Source: Oxyruncus cristatus (lineage: Eukaryota > Chordata > Aves > Passeriformes > Cotingidae). Taken from it: a DNA stretch of 64,000 nucleotides. Position numbers and translations under genes: made by a program. The notes under the pieces are model-generated. The model was not told where the DNA came from. It did no database searches and worked only from the letters and a program-made list of their open reading frames with translations. Below, in pieces: positions 1-12,589 of the stretch. Position 1 is the first letter of the stretch, and the number at the start of each line of letters is the position of its first letter. The stretch is taken from positions 186,001 to 250,000 of the forward strand of contig VXAY01004762.1 of the NCBI GenBank assembly GCA_013399855.1. The letters are read 5' to 3'.

Positions 1-1080
1 ATCCTAGCTGCTGCCAGAGTATACTGGAAAAAGGGAGAGAGAGTTTGCTTTGCAGGGGAAGCAAACGCCTTCCTCCAGCCGATCTCCATCGCTCTTTATC
101 TGCCCACAGCTGCTCACAATCTGGCCCCGCAGATAAGGAAGGCAGCGCTCCCCATCCTTCCCTTTCCTCCAGCTGGTGAGGTCTGGCAGCTCCACATTTT
201 CTGGAGCTGGGAAAGGCAGCGCCACGTGGCAGACAAGCCTATAGCCAAGTCCCATGGCTTTGGCTGGAAGGTGTGGCAGCTGTCCACGGGGATGACAGGC
301 ATGTCAGAGCAGGCACACGGGCTCCGGTGTGGCAGCTGTCCATGGGGATGGCAGGCGTGGCAGAGCAGGCACATCTGCTCCAACCCACAGCCCTCCCTGT
401 GCTTTGGGAGGGTGGTGAGGGCAGGGGCTGGTCTGGATCCCTTCCAGATCCATCCCTCCTCTCCATCCTTTTTGCCATCCCCCTCCCCAGCTGTAGCAGT
501 AACTCAGTACCCTCCTTTTTTGCAGCTCAGCAATATGGCTCTGTCAAGTGCATCCACTGTGAAAGGGCCAAATTCATCCCAGGTGCCCACACAGAGGCTT
601 AACTGGAGGGACACTTGGGATGGATTTAGCCCATTACACAGTGTGTTAATCATATTACTGCAGAAATCTGTGCAGTTCCCAAAGCACAAGCCGACGAATC
701 CTCCTGGAGCCCGACAGGCCTCGGAGCCTCGTTCCAGCATGCCAGAGGTTCTTTTATTCATTAATCATATTTGCTTAATAACCTTGTATCTCTCCAGTGG
801 AGGGAACTGCCAGGCTCACACAAGGTAATTGTGGGATGGCTCTCCTGGAGAGCTGGAAGTACTGGCATTTTCAGCTGGTGTATGTGTGGCACAGCTCCGG
901 GGTAATTTCCCTCCTCATCCTCAGCCACAAGGGCACAGGGAGGGATGCGAAGCCCGTGTTCCATATCCTTCTGTCAGTGCTTCTCCCTCAATCTGGCAGC
1001 AGTGTTTATGACAGTGAATTTATAATGTTCTGGGTCTGAGCTGCCTCTTGATTGACAAGCCCCTGTGCAACAGCAGCACG
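1..1080. other. Intergenic, apart from the 56-bp tandem repeat
   Basis: GC-moderate sequence. The open frames here have no protein-like composition and no splice context. Nothing else is supported. Confidence 0.5.
270..381. repeat. Two tandem copies of a 56-bp unit
   Basis: 270-325 and 326-381 both begin GGTGTGGCAGCTGTCCA and both contain CAGAGCAGGCACA. They differ at a few positions. Confidence 0.85.
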
Positions 1081-1660
1081 TTTAGTGCAGGTAATTACTG
1101 AGGGTGTCAGGGAAAAAATTGTGGAGAAGATCCTGTATGCAGCCTGTTAATTGTAACTGTTCCTCTCGCTAAAAGTTTTGATAGGTGTAATCCATCAAAT
1201 ATGCTTTGTGCAACTTCACAGTGGTTGACTAAAGGCCAATTTTATTGCTTTAGAAATCAATGGGAGCAGCACTGCTGGAAGCAGAAGATCCTGTTGGTGT
1301 TTCCCATCTCCTGTATCAGCACCCGGTGTGCAAGAGAAAGGTGCTGATTCCAAAGCCTGCTTCTCTCCACTGCTCACTCGCCCTGTGAAGTGTCTACTGC
1401 CATCGTCCCAGGAGCACTTTTTGCTCTTGTAGTCTATTAAAGCCTGAGATTAGCGCTCGTGTTGTTCCAGCATGTGGTCTCACTTTGTAGCTGAGGTTCA
1501 GGAACTTCCCTTTGATTAGGCTCACTGAGAATCAAGCTTTTTAAATATCCTGTGATTATATCACTGAAAATCTTTAACTGGCACATTTTCCAAACTCTCT
1601 GCTGTTTGTGTAATGTTTATCAATCAGCACAGGATTCTCCATCACAGTACACCCCCGTTT
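1081..1660. promoter_or_regulatory. Candidate conserved non-coding element
   Basis: A repeat-free AT-rich stretch with TAATTGTAACTGTTCC, TAGGTGTAATCC and TTTAAATATCCTGTGATTAT. It is bounded by more ordinary GC-rich sequence. No coding frame is convincing. The call is by texture only. Confidence 0.35.
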
Positions 1661-4600
1661 ACACCGCAGAGCAAGGCAAAGTGACAGCCCACTACAATCC
1701 TCAATGAGTTTTTTCCCCACTGTTATTTAGGAAAAGGATTCCCAGCTGGCAAATGCTGTGGCCAGAGCATGGAAGAAGTGGTACATTTGATTGACCATTC
1801 CCATGCAGTATTGTCCACCTACCCCACAACTCTGTTGCACCCCAGCAGATGATGCACCATCTCTCCAAGGGCCGGGGGGCTTGGAGGGGCTGGGCAGTGC
1901 CCACAGGGACATGGGGAGCATCTGGGAGCCGCTGGTTCCTCCTCTGATCCAGGCAAGGATCAGCTTCACATCAGCAGCCTCATGGATGCAGTTAAACTGC
2001 AGCCCGGGCCAGTTTGAAATCAAGCCCAGATGGGCCCTCTCCTTCTTCCAGGGGGTGGTAAAACCACTCCAAATCCCACCAACCTGGGAGGTGCTGGGTA
2101 AGGTCCTCAGACTGGCAAGGGGCAGGTTTTACCTGGTGCTCTGTGTGCTGCCAGCCCTGCAAGCTGCCTGTTAATCCTTCACAGGATGGACGATGATCTG
2201 CGCTTATTCCTGGTTTACAGACAGAAAAATGAGAGAGGACAGGCACCCAGGGACACCCGGGCAGCACACGTGAGGGGTGCTGCTTGGGGCACAGCAAAAC
2301 ACTCCTCCGCTCCTCCTCCTTGGCTCATCCCACCGGAGCAGCACATCCCACTCCGACGCAAAGCAGAAGTGACGCTGACGGAGTACGACGGGAATGTCAA
2401 TGCTCTTCCCATCAACAGCACGGGGAAACCAGGGAAAGCATATGTGTATGGAGCTGTGTCACTCTTCTTTCTGAAATGCACTACCAGAGTCCCTGTTCGG
2501 GAAATAGAAAATCAGGGACCTGATGGCACATGGTGGGAAACAACTTGGGAAATGCTATTGAAATGCTTTTTAAAAGCGAAGGGAAAGCCAACACCCTCCC
2601 AAGACAAGGAGACTAAGAAGTGCCCCGGCTATTTGGGAACAGATACAAATACAGGCAGGCTGGTTCTGGCAGAGTCATGATATTGTTTAACAACATTGCT
2701 TGAAAGCTAATTGCATAGTTTAAAAGCAAGCTTAATAAATAATAGCTATGAAAATGATAGTTCTGAAGTTACAGGGTTAGGAGAAAGCAGTCTAGTCTAT
2801 GCTCCATGTTAATGGCTGAATCAACGTATAAGAGCAAGAATTTGGACTTGTTCTAACTGTATAAACCTGCTCGATATTTCAGCAGTGAGATATTTTTGCC
2901 TTGGTTCTCCCAGAGAAAAATACACTCATTTATTTCCCCGAAATACCATATTATGATGGATGCAACTGCCAAGTTATAGCTAATGGATGTAACATGATGG
3001 AAAACATCATTATTTAGGTGTAGGAAATTGTTCTTTAGGAATCCAGTGTCTGTAGCAAACCTGCACTCCTTGAACCTCAATTCCACAACGCATTTCAGAT
3101 GTGGATTTTAAGTGACTGTTTCTAATTAGTCTATCACAGAGCCCTGTCAAAATACCTTTTGGAGAATGGCAATAACGTGTGCACAGGATTTTAAAACCGC
3201 ATCCAGGGAGCAGCTGTGGAACTCGATGCTTGGCTGAGCAGCAAGAAGACGAACGTGGTGACCATCCCCAGCACTCGTGGGTGCTGCTGCTCCTGTGGCA
3301 CTTGTCCCCCCCACGTCCTCTTACAGGGAAGGTGCCTGGGGACATGACAGCTGGCAGTGCAGATCAGGCTGGTATCATGACATCTGTGAGAGGCTGTTCC
3401 CGAGGGCCATGCAGCTCCTGTCTCCCACAGCACGGGTACCCAGGGGCCACGCTGCAGGGGTGAGATGGCTGGCACTGCTAAGAGATCTTCCCAGCTGCAC
3501 AAGGAAATTGTGAGCTCCCCGGTGACACATGGCACAGGAGGAAGGCTTGTGCTGCTATTTCCCGCAGGAAAACAAAAAGGAACGAGCAAGGCATGTGAGT
3601 GCTGGATACAGCAACGTACCAAACCAGTCCAGACGCTGCAGAAAAAATTCATCCTTGCTTTGGGATTTCCCTTTGGTGCCCCAAGTGATGGAGTCAGCCT
3701 GGTGTAATGTCTGAGGAGAGCTGCTCTCTGCCCGATGGGGCTCCGTAACTGGCCTACACTGAGCTTCCTTTGGCTGTTTATTGACAGCCCAGCATTGACT
3801 CACTGCAATGCCCCATCACACTGCCCAGCCCGAGTGACACAGGCCAGAGCCCAGCAGCCCCAGCCAAATGCACTTGCAGCTTACACAGCACTTCCTTGCA
3901 GCAGAAGAGTCTCCTCTCCACTCCCCCTGCAAGGGCACATATATAAACACTTGCAGCTGGCTCCCATCAGCCACACAGAGGCCAGTGCTTCAGGTGTCTG
4001 ATAAATGCTCCTTGCTTCCTATTAATGCCTCTGCTATGTATCAAAAGCAGCATTAAACCTGCCTCTCCACCTTAGCAGGGGCACTCCTGACAGTTTCGGC
4101 TGTGCTGGAATAACACGCTTTGCTACTCCAGTGCTCATTTGTGCTCCTGGAAGTGTACAAGCAACTCCCATTGGATCCCGTCCGTTCAAGGGTTGGATTT
4201 CCAAGCACTTTGTGGGTGCCTTAGCAAGTTTGAGAGGTGCACAGCAACCGAAGACTGGGGGCTGTGGGATTCTACCAGATCATCCCTGTGCTCAGACAGG
4301 CAGGAGACTCCAGCTGTAGTTCCGTGGGCTGAGCCCTTCTGGTCACTCAGGCTTGCCTGGCATCAGGGGAACCACCAGACCTGGCTCTTACCAGCTCTGC
4401 TACCAATGAAAGGGCACTAGCAACAGTCTCTCATTAGCTGGTTGGGAACTAATGATAATCAACTTGTACCAATCCTCCATCTCCAGCAGTTGTGTGACTG
4501 TTGTTGTCATGTACAGAGTCCTCCTCTGCTTCTCCCAGTTGGCCCGAAAAGCCTGGTCCACACACAGCCTCAATGACAACAGCACAAAAGAAAGGAAGCA

Positions 4601-5030
4601 GCAATAATTATTATTTTAGAATGTCAGTTCTTGGATCACTATTGTTATTTCTACTGCACACTATATGGTTTTAAGCACTTGGCACAGTCCTGCGTTGTTA
4701 GAGGAAAATACACCATGCTGGATCCAAGAGCCCGAGAGGTGAAGCTGGTGCTGCTCCATGCCCTCAGCACATGCACAGTACAGAGCACACAAATATACAT
4801 ATATATATATATATATACACGTGTGTACATGGCTGGCCACACACATCACAGAGAAGCACTCACACAGAGCCAGCACCAATGGCCTCATCCTGCTCCCCTC
4901 TCTGGCTGGACAGGGTGGAATTCCACTAGTAGCAATACATGTGTGTAAGGTGGGCCATGGACCCCTTCTAGCAGCAAACCCAGTCCTGCACAAACCTTGC
5001 CAGGGAAGCTGTCGGACTGGGAGCCAGCGG
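1661..5030. other. Intergenic, no gene seen
   Basis: Contains the TA microsatellite near 4.8 kb and otherwise ordinary sequence. A moderately AT-rich patch at about 2,680-3,070 could be an element but has no distinctive motif cluster. Confidence 0.45.
4797..4818. repeat. (TA)n microsatellite followed by a short CA/GT-rich patch
   Basis: An uninterrupted alternating TA run, then ACACGTGTGTAC. Confidence 0.95.
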
Positions 5031-5127
5031 AATCACAGCACTCACAGGTTTGGGTTAGAAGGGACCATAAAATCATCCAGTTTCAACCCCCCTGCCACGG
5101 GCAGGGACACCTTCCACTACACCAGGA
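5031..5127 (-). mobile_element. CR1 LINE 3' fragment
   Basis: A reverse-complement CR1 tail: TTTGGGTTAGAAGGGACC, then the CCTGCCACGGGCAGGGACAC and CCTTCCACTAC blocks. It is strongly 5'-truncated and non-coding. Confidence 0.88.
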
Positions 5128-7174
5128 ATGCAGAGGCTCAGCTCTTGAGCCAACACATGGCCCCTCGAGTTATCCTCACTAGAGCTGGTACCTGTTGCAG
5201 GCCAGTCTGGAGGGGAACTACATTAGGCTGTTTAGCAACAAGAGCAGAGCTGCAGGGAGGGGGAGGAGGAGGAGAGCAGTGCCATGGCCACCCTTGCCCA
5301 CCAAGCACGGAATTCCATCCCAGAGGGGCAGATGGGAACCGTGGCCACCTCCCAGGGGTGCAGCTCCACATGGAGCCAGCCCCTGCAAACAGCCCTTGTG
5401 GAGGGGTCCCTGCCCCCAAGGAGTGGGGACATGCCCTGGAGCAGTCCCAGCACACGGGTCAGGGCATTGTTCTGGCCACGCTTTTCACCACCCGGCCTGC
5501 ACAGAGGGCTCACAGCTGCTGGGGGTTTTGTTGGGCTTTTCTTTTTTTCTCTTTCAGAGCTGGGAGCTTATTGTGCATTTCCAACAGCAACCGGGTGACC
5601 CAGGTGATAATTCAGCTGCCACTCGGCCTGGCACCAGCACAACTTGGACACGTTTCAGACACCTGGCATCACGCAAGGAGGGAGGGAGACAAAGGGGATC
5701 GATACCCTCTGCCCCAAAGGCAAACAAATGGCATTGATTAACTCCAGTGGCCGCACAGACTTGCAGAAACGATCTGGGATTCAGCAGGACTCAGGGAGAT
5801 AAACTCCTCCATCTGTTTCTCTCCGTAGGGAAGTGGTTTGGCATTCCCTTGTGCCTCCTCCCCCGAGCAGAGCTGTGGGGTGAGTCCCCATTTGCTCAAT
5901 CTCTCAGATGTCCGAGGCCAAACCCACACAGGGGCAAGAGGACCCAGCAACCTGCCATTCCTCACTCATTGAAGGAGACAAACATTAAGCAGAAAACATA
6001 TTTCTTTGCCACAAATATAAGCCATGCAGTTACAGGCTTTGGAGACAGGTGTGTGGAGAGAGAAGCAATCCATGCCTGTAGCTGCCAACGCCTCATTTCA
6101 GCTCCAAAGCATCCTCTGTGTGAAGCAGTGGGTGGCTGCTGGGATACATACACAGCTCCCACAGCTGCAGTCCAGAACCACACGCTGGGTCCTGCTTTCC
6201 TGGAAATGGGTCTTGGTCCAGGGGTCTTTATACACACATTCTCCTTCTGGGGTTCAGCTCAGGCTCAGACTCCCACCTCCGCCCTCCCCTTCCCCAGCCC
6301 CTCCCAGCATTTCCTGCAATTCATGACTCCAGGCCTGATGGAGGTCAGGAGCAAACACTTTTGTCTGAACTAGTCACTCTGAACTGAATTCCCCTCTAAA
6401 ATTTGGAGGTGCTGGCATTCACCTGGCAGGGCTCGGTGGGACCCCCCAGCCAGGCAATGAGCAAAACTCCCCAGACCCTGTCTCAGCACTGGCCTATAAA
6501 GAGGTCACAGCCCCCTGAGAGGGGCACACTGCTTTGTAGGACAAACCCCATCCTCACCAGTGCTGCTGGCAGCCCGCTGCTGCTCTTAGTTTGTCCCAGG
6601 GGCTTTCTCTCAGAGCTGCTGTGCTCCTGCTGCCTTTTCCTCTCCTCTCCCTTCACCCTTACACTGCTCTTCTGGCTGCCCAGCTTGATACTCAGCCAGC
6701 AAGGACATAAGCCACTGATAAAAGGAGAGAGGCTTTTATTTATTATTCAGCCATCTCCAGGGTTTCGGTGCCACAATGCATTACCCTACTTCCCATATCC
6801 ATTATTTATTTCCTGGTTCAACACAGGTAAAGCTAAAGTGAATGTGAAAGATGTTTGAAGCCCATACACAAAAGATTAATCCAGCCCAGCTTCCCCAAGC
6901 TGAAATCCCCTCTCTGCTCAAAACTCGAACTAAAGATGAAATCCTGCTCCTGCTGAAGTCAAAGAGAGTTTTTAATACTTTCAAGGACTCAAAGCCTTAA
7001 CAGATGTTGGAAGGAGGAGTGGTCCTGGATGCAGGCAGCCCAAAGAAGGTCTGCCCCCCCATCCCTCCGTTTTGGGGCAGGGCTGCCCTCACTTTCTCCC
7101 ACAGGAATGGTTCTGTGCTCCCAGGCAGCCGTGACACCAGCATTGTGAAACAAAGACATCTTGGGATCTTGCTA

Positions 7175-7201
7175 CTTCTTTTTTCTTTTTTTTTTTTTTT
7201 C
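7175..7201. repeat. Poly-T tract
   Basis: A T-rich run interrupted by single C residues. Confidence 0.95.
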
Positions 7202-7456
7202 CTGGCATAGAACATTCGAAGGGAAGCAAATTCAGGAAGCGGAGATGTTCCCGAGCCTTTGGGTCACAGCCTTACTGCCATCTGCAAAGGAAGCAATCAG
7301 ATGTCACCTCAAACCCCTGAATCCCAGGCTGGTGCCAGGGGCTGCCCCTGCAGGCTGCCTGCCATGCCCCCACCTCCTCGGGCTGGCCAGGACTGGCACC
7401 GACTCTGCTCGTTAGTGCCCAGTTCCTGTGGGCATCATTCCTTTAGAGAACAACAG

Positions 7457-7492
7457 GATTTCTTTGGATAACAATGCGATTTCTTTGGATAA
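7457..7492. repeat. Tandem 21-bp-spaced duplicate of a 15-mer
   Basis: GATTTCTTTGGATAA occurs at 7457-7471 and again at 7478-7492. Confidence 0.85.
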
Positions 7493-7616
7493 ACTGTGTC
7501 TCCAGTAAGGTGGGAGAGGAATTTGATCCTCCACACCTTGGTCCCAAGAGGAGAGTGAAGAAAGATCAACTGAGATTATTCAGACATTTATATTCTGAGG
7601 AAAGACAGCTCTTGAA

Positions 7617-7711
7617 GAAAAGGTAAAAAAAAATTTTAAAAAAGGGGAAAAAAAAACCCCCCAAAAAAAAGGAAAAAAAATCAAAAAAGGGGGAATGCTC
7701 CTTTTTTTTTC
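7617..7711. repeat. Low-complexity mosaic of mononucleotide runs
   Basis: Successive runs of A, T, A, G, A, C, A, G, A, G and finally T fill about 95 bases with almost no mixed sequence. Confidence 0.9.
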
Positions 7712-8059
7712 AACCCTGCTGCAAAGGATTGAGGAAGTCAGATGCCTCAGGAGCTGCTCATCCAGGGCTTGATGGAGACATGTGATGGAGGATGGAGACC
7801 TGTTGGGCACCTCTGTTCCCCCAGCCCTCCTTGCTTTCAGCCCCTTCACCTGTGACAAAGCATCACCAGACCGAGAGCAGTGACCTTCCCTGCAGCAGCT
7901 CCAGGGGGGCTGAAACTCTCCTCAGATATGCAAGATCTCCCAGCCATGAGTGTTGATACAATGATTACCATGTTTATGTTAAATACCACTACTTAAACAA
8001 GCTGTGCCCTTAAGCCTGGTGTTTGGGAGCCCATGTCAATATTGGCTTGGGAGCAGCAG

Positions 8060-8740
8060 TGAGCAGATAAGCTGGAGTGGGTGAGGAGTCCTCTCCCGTA
8101 TGCCATAAGCAATGCCTTCTCAGTAGCTTTCAAACCTTCTTTGATCATTTCCCACAATTGTCTTGTCATCAGAGAAGGACTGTGGCTCTTTATAAATAAG
8201 GTGGGCTTTGATGTAATATCACTGTATTTTCTGGTAATAAAATGGCCTCGATTCAGCCCAGCCCTGAGTAAAGCCCATAAATATTGCTTTTCCCTTCTTA
8301 AGAGCATGCTTAAGTCCCTCAGAGAGCACGGGGAGGTGCACACGTGCTGAATGTGGGGAGGATTCATCACACGCTGCAATTTAACCGTGCACTTAAGTGA
8401 TTTGCTGAACTGGAGCATTAAATGGGAAGCAGCGATTTCTTTTAACTGCCTATAAATGCCGCAAGTTCTTCTCATAGCTAGAGCTACTTTTAATGACTGT
8501 TGCTGAGCTACATCGGAGTCTAAAACCCTGTGTTAAGAAAAAAAAAAAAAAAAAGAAGCCCTACTTCAGCACACAGCTAACACAAAAGCACCACTTCTTG
8601 TCCATACGGAGAACATATTGGCTGAACTCGGCTATGAAGCGACCTTTATCTTCGCTCGTGAGACGAGACCAATTAAGCGGGTGGTGGCAATGCTGCCGGT
8701 GAGTTATCGCTCTCCTTCCTCGGGCGGATAAAGGTCAGGT
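8060..8740. promoter_or_regulatory. Candidate regulatory block, two AT-rich cores and a CpG-containing 3' core
   Basis: 8090-8420 is repeat-free and includes TTTATAAATAAGG and CATAAATATTGC. 8590-8740 has many CpGs and GACCTTTATCTTCGC, with CCAATTAAGCGGG (NKX/homeobox-like). It ends in a strong donor-like CCG|GTGAGT at 8699. Conservation is not measurable here. Confidence 0.38.
8538..8556. repeat. Poly-A tract
   Basis: An almost uninterrupted A run between AGA and GAAGCC. No LINE or SINE body is recognisable upstream of it. Confidence 0.9.
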
Positions 8741-10169
8741 GTGATGTGATGCTCGCTGCACCACGGCTGGCTCTGCTACCTGTTGCCCTGAGACAGCTGC
8801 GGATGCCCACAGGCTGCTGCTCCTTTTGTGGCCCAGAGGCTGGTTTTCAGCTAATTGGGAGGTTCTGGACGCCCCTACCTGAGGAGAGGCACGTGTGTAT
8901 ATATATACATGTGCATCCCTGGCACTGTGAGTGTCCGTGCTCCAGTCTGAGCAGCCTGAAACAAACCCCTTCTGTGTTCCTGGGGGTTTCTCCCCCCTCT
9001 GCCAGCCCCATCCCGCCGTGAGCTACGGCTGGGGCCCGCGGGGCACGCGGTGGCCTTGGAGCTGTACATCACCAGAGCTGGGTATCACGGCCGGGGCAGG
9101 GCAGCCACCTCCCCCGGGGGATGAATTACAGAGCAATAAACCACGCTCGTCTCAGCAGGAGGGTTTTATGCCTGCCATCAATCAGGAGACACAAACAGCT
9201 CTGTTCCCAGCACGACTGGCGGAAAGCGAGGCAGGAATGGGTGCGCAGGGATCCTGGGGATTTATGGGGTGGTCCTGGACGGGGCGGGAGTGCTGGGCAC
9301 CTTTGCAGCTGTCTGCCCAGTTGCTGCCCAGTTCAAAAATTCAAATCACAATGTAAAACCCCAAATCTGTCATGAGGACCCAGGGAGGTTTGGGAGGTGG
9401 ATCTGGGGGCAGCATTGCAGGTGCAGTTTTGCCATCTGCTCCCCTGTTTGATCTCTAATTGATAAAAGAGCATCATGTGAGAAAAACACCTAACATTTTG
9501 GGATTCCAGATATGAAGGAAGGGAGTTGAAGATGTGTGTTTGGGGTTTGCAAACCCTACAGCAGCCATTAGATACCTCAGTGCCTTGCTGAATACGGCCC
9601 TAAACATCTGCTTTCCCATTATTTACAATTAGGAGAAAGAGCAAAATCCAAGCTGGCACATCCAAATGACTGTATGCTAAGCACAAACACCTGGACAGAG
9701 AGATTATCTCCACCTGATTCTTGCTCTCTGGTGAATTTGCATTTTCCTACTGGGTTTGCTCCTCCAGTGGAGGGGAGCTGCTTTCAGAAGCATCTCAAAC
9801 AGCCGGCTACACACCAGCCTCTTGTCCAGACCTTAACCACGAGGAAAAGGCAATAAAACTACAGAGGCCAGTTCATTCTTCAAGAGAAAAGCTCAGATCC
9901 AAGCAGCATAAACTCCCCAAACCTGTTTCACTGGGGTGCAAAGGATAAAAGGAGCCACAGCAGCGCAGTCACATCTTAACCTTGAAACCCCTCGGGACAT
10001 TCCCTCTGCACTTCCTTGTGCAGAAGCACTGCCTCACTCCCCCAGGGGAGCAGAAAACCAGCACATCTCCTCCTGTTGCCCGTGCACTGGCTGCACCAGT
10101 CTCACTCATCTCCACGGGATCACAACAGGCACCTTGTTTCCTGCAGGAGATATTTCAAGGACATGAATA
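8741..10169. other. Intergenic, no gene seen
   Basis: A short CpG-rich patch near 9,010-9,055 and an AT-rich patch near 9,450-9,700. No repeats or exons are recognisable. Confidence 0.45.
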
Positions 10170-10770
10170 ATAAGGGATAACGACATAACAAAGTGCCATT
10201 CATGTATTTATGAACAGGCTTTTCCCTGGCTCCAGGTAGCTTCTATAAAGCCATCAGTTTTAATGAGAGCTTTGTTGTTACCTAATGTTTTGGGATCTTA
10301 TATCTTTCCTTGCTCTGCTAGGGAAGTTTTCCTTGCTGTTGTATAGATGTTTTTCCAAGCTAAAAATAGGATTATCATTTTACCAGTCAAGTCTGTCTGG
10401 GATTATGTATTCAAAGAGCATGACATAGAGACGTGGAATAAAGGTTTTATGAATCACAAAATTGAATTCTTTAGGGGCTGGCGGCATTTTTCTGAATAAA
10501 ACAACAACTTAATGTCCTACGTGTTGTACTTTATGAACTGGGACCTAAACTTATCTTGTACAAAGGAAATTACAGAGGCAATCACAGGAGGTCTTTTATT
10601 AGTATTTCTTCTCTCCCCGGCACAGAGTAGAATATGAATTGATTGTCAAAGATTTTTTAAGTGCCTTTGATTGAAGAGATGATCTCTGATAAGCTGCTGG
10701 AGGAAAATAGAAGCCAACAGCTGCTCCATTTAACATCACTTAGCCTCCAGTTCTGGCGGTTTGCTAAATA
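10170..10770. promoter_or_regulatory. Candidate conserved non-coding element
   Basis: About 600 bases without repeats and with balanced AT-rich composition. Motifs include GTATTTATGAACAGGC, TTTTAATGAGAGCTTTGTTG and GAATTGATTGTCAAAG. One of the cleanest non-repetitive stretches in the window. Confidence 0.4.
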
Positions 10771-11059
10771 ACTCTTTTATATTCATAAACACATCTCCGT
10801 GTCATGGCCATGTCACACACGCCTCCCCATTCCTGGGAGCGTGGTGGGTGCCAGCTACTCCAGGGGGCTGTAGGACAAGTTACATTGTGATGCTGAGAAC
10901 ACACCCAGGTCCTTCCCCACCTCCCCATCCTGGACTCCAGGGTTTTTCAATGCCCCAGCAGTCCTGGCAGTCCTACATCCCCTCCCCAAACTGGAGAGAA
11001 GGCATCATTCCTGTTTTAAAGCCCAGGAGAGAAAAGAAGCTGTTCATTGTCCAGGGCAT

Positions 11060-11240
11060 TGTGTCTAGCAGCTAATTAAAACATCAAGACTGAATATTTG
11101 CTGTTAATAAATTTTTGAGAGGGTTGCTGATCCCTGGATAACTCTGCCACGTGTTTTCCCCTGCATCCTCCCCTCGTAGATTATTACACTGAGACGCTGT
11201 CAAGACACATTTCATAACTCTGGTAGCTGCTTATTGCCAT
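11060..11240. promoter_or_regulatory. Candidate conserved non-coding element
   Basis: Contains GCTAATTAAAACATCAAG, GCTGTTAATAAATTT and GATTATTACACTGAGACG in a repeat-free stretch. Low confidence. Confidence 0.28.
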
Positions 11241-12179
11241 GAACCACCTTTGCCCACACCACACAGATTGTCTTTATTTCGACAGCATCAATTCCACTTT
11301 GCTTCCCAGGCTGTGCAGTGGCTCCCAGCCTGGCGGTGCCCAGCAGGAGGGCACTGCCAGCTCCCCTCCCTGCCCTGAGCCTTGCCTCCCCTCCCTGCCT
11401 CCTCAGCCTTCCAAATCGTGACAGACCTGGGCACGAGCTGCCCCAACCTCTGCCTGCGTGCTGGGGAGAGAGGCATCACCAGCCCCTGTTGCTGGGGCCA
11501 CTGGGGTTGGGAAGTCACAGCCAGGATCTGCTCCCCACAGGGAGTATCCCCCAGGGAGACCCTTTCCTGCCCCGTCTCAGGGTGCCGAAGCTATAAAATG
11601 AATCTAAATGACCTCCAAACAGCTCATCAGTGCCGAATGCAGGGGACACATCTGTGACACCCAGCCTTGCACTCAAGAGCAGCCCTGCATGAGCACAGCT
11701 ATAGGGTAAGAGGCCTCTCAGTGGGTTGCAGGTGACTCCCCTGCCAAGTCCATGACATACAACTGCCTCGGGCACAACATCACACTACGGATGGGGGAGC
11801 AGGACCGGAGCAATGGCCAGGGCAGCAGCCCCACACTCCCCCTCACGCCCAGCTGCACAGCCCGACCTGACAGAGGGATTTACATCCCACAGCTCTCCTG
11901 CAAGCAGTGCCCCGAGGCACCGAAAATTAATCCCTCGGAACAGTTTTATTACTCAGTTCAAGGTGCAGTCGGAAGATGTTGTCAAACGTGGCTGTGCTCT
12001 CCTCCTCCCCGCTCCCTCCTTGGAGGAGGAAAATCAAGTTTCTGTCTGCCATCGGCCCCATCCCTGCCTCTGGCCCTCCTGCGCTGGCTCAGCAGCCCTT
12101 CCACATGTGTTGCAGGCTGTTTTCTTGACAGCCTGCATTTATGCTACCCTGGAAAAAAGGCTCTGAGAAGCTGCATTTA

Positions 12180-12300
12180 GCACTAGCAAAGCCTCTTCGC
12201 AAAGAAACAAAGGGTTACCCACGAACAAAGCTAAAAGGGCTTGTAATGAGTTAGACTTGGGCAGGGGCTAAATTAGCCAAGCAGAGTCATTACCCGCCTC
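12180..12300. promoter_or_regulatory. Candidate element with two AACAAAG (SOX-type) motifs
   Basis: AACAAAG occurs at 12206-12212 and 12224-12230, 18 bases apart. AT-rich sequence with GCTAAATTAGCC and GTAATGAGTTAG follows. Confidence 0.32.
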
Positions 12301-12567
12301 AGATCTTCACTGCAAGGCAGTGAGAGGATACACACTCATCTCCTCCAGCTACAGAGACCGTCCATTCAGAGGCTTTATTTATCCCAGGAAACCCTCAGTC
12401 TCCCAGACCAAGCGCAGCTGCAAAGCACCGACCCTGCGGAGCAGCCACCTTGTCCTGCTGCAGCACGGGAGGAGCTGCTGGGAAACAGGTAAACCGTGTT
12501 CCAAACTGCCCCGACCCAGCCTGGCCACGTTCTGCAGAGGGTTTTATACCCTCTGACCTCCCTTGTA

Positions 12568-12589
12568 GCTGACTGACTGACTGACTGCT
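12568..12589. repeat. (CTGA)n microsatellite
   Basis: GCTGACTGACTGACTGACTG at this position. Confidence 0.9.

Larger units (their letters stand above)
5128..8059. other. Intergenic, no gene seen
   Basis: GC-rich sequence with long spurious frames up to 6.4 kb, then poly-T, the 15-mer duplicate and the mononucleotide mosaic between 7.1 and 7.7 kb. Confidence 0.45.

Noticed and set aside
4758..5741. A 327-codon open frame on the plus strand
   Set aside because: It runs through a TA microsatellite and a CR1 fragment and has low-complexity, non-protein-like composition. There is no splice or promoter context.
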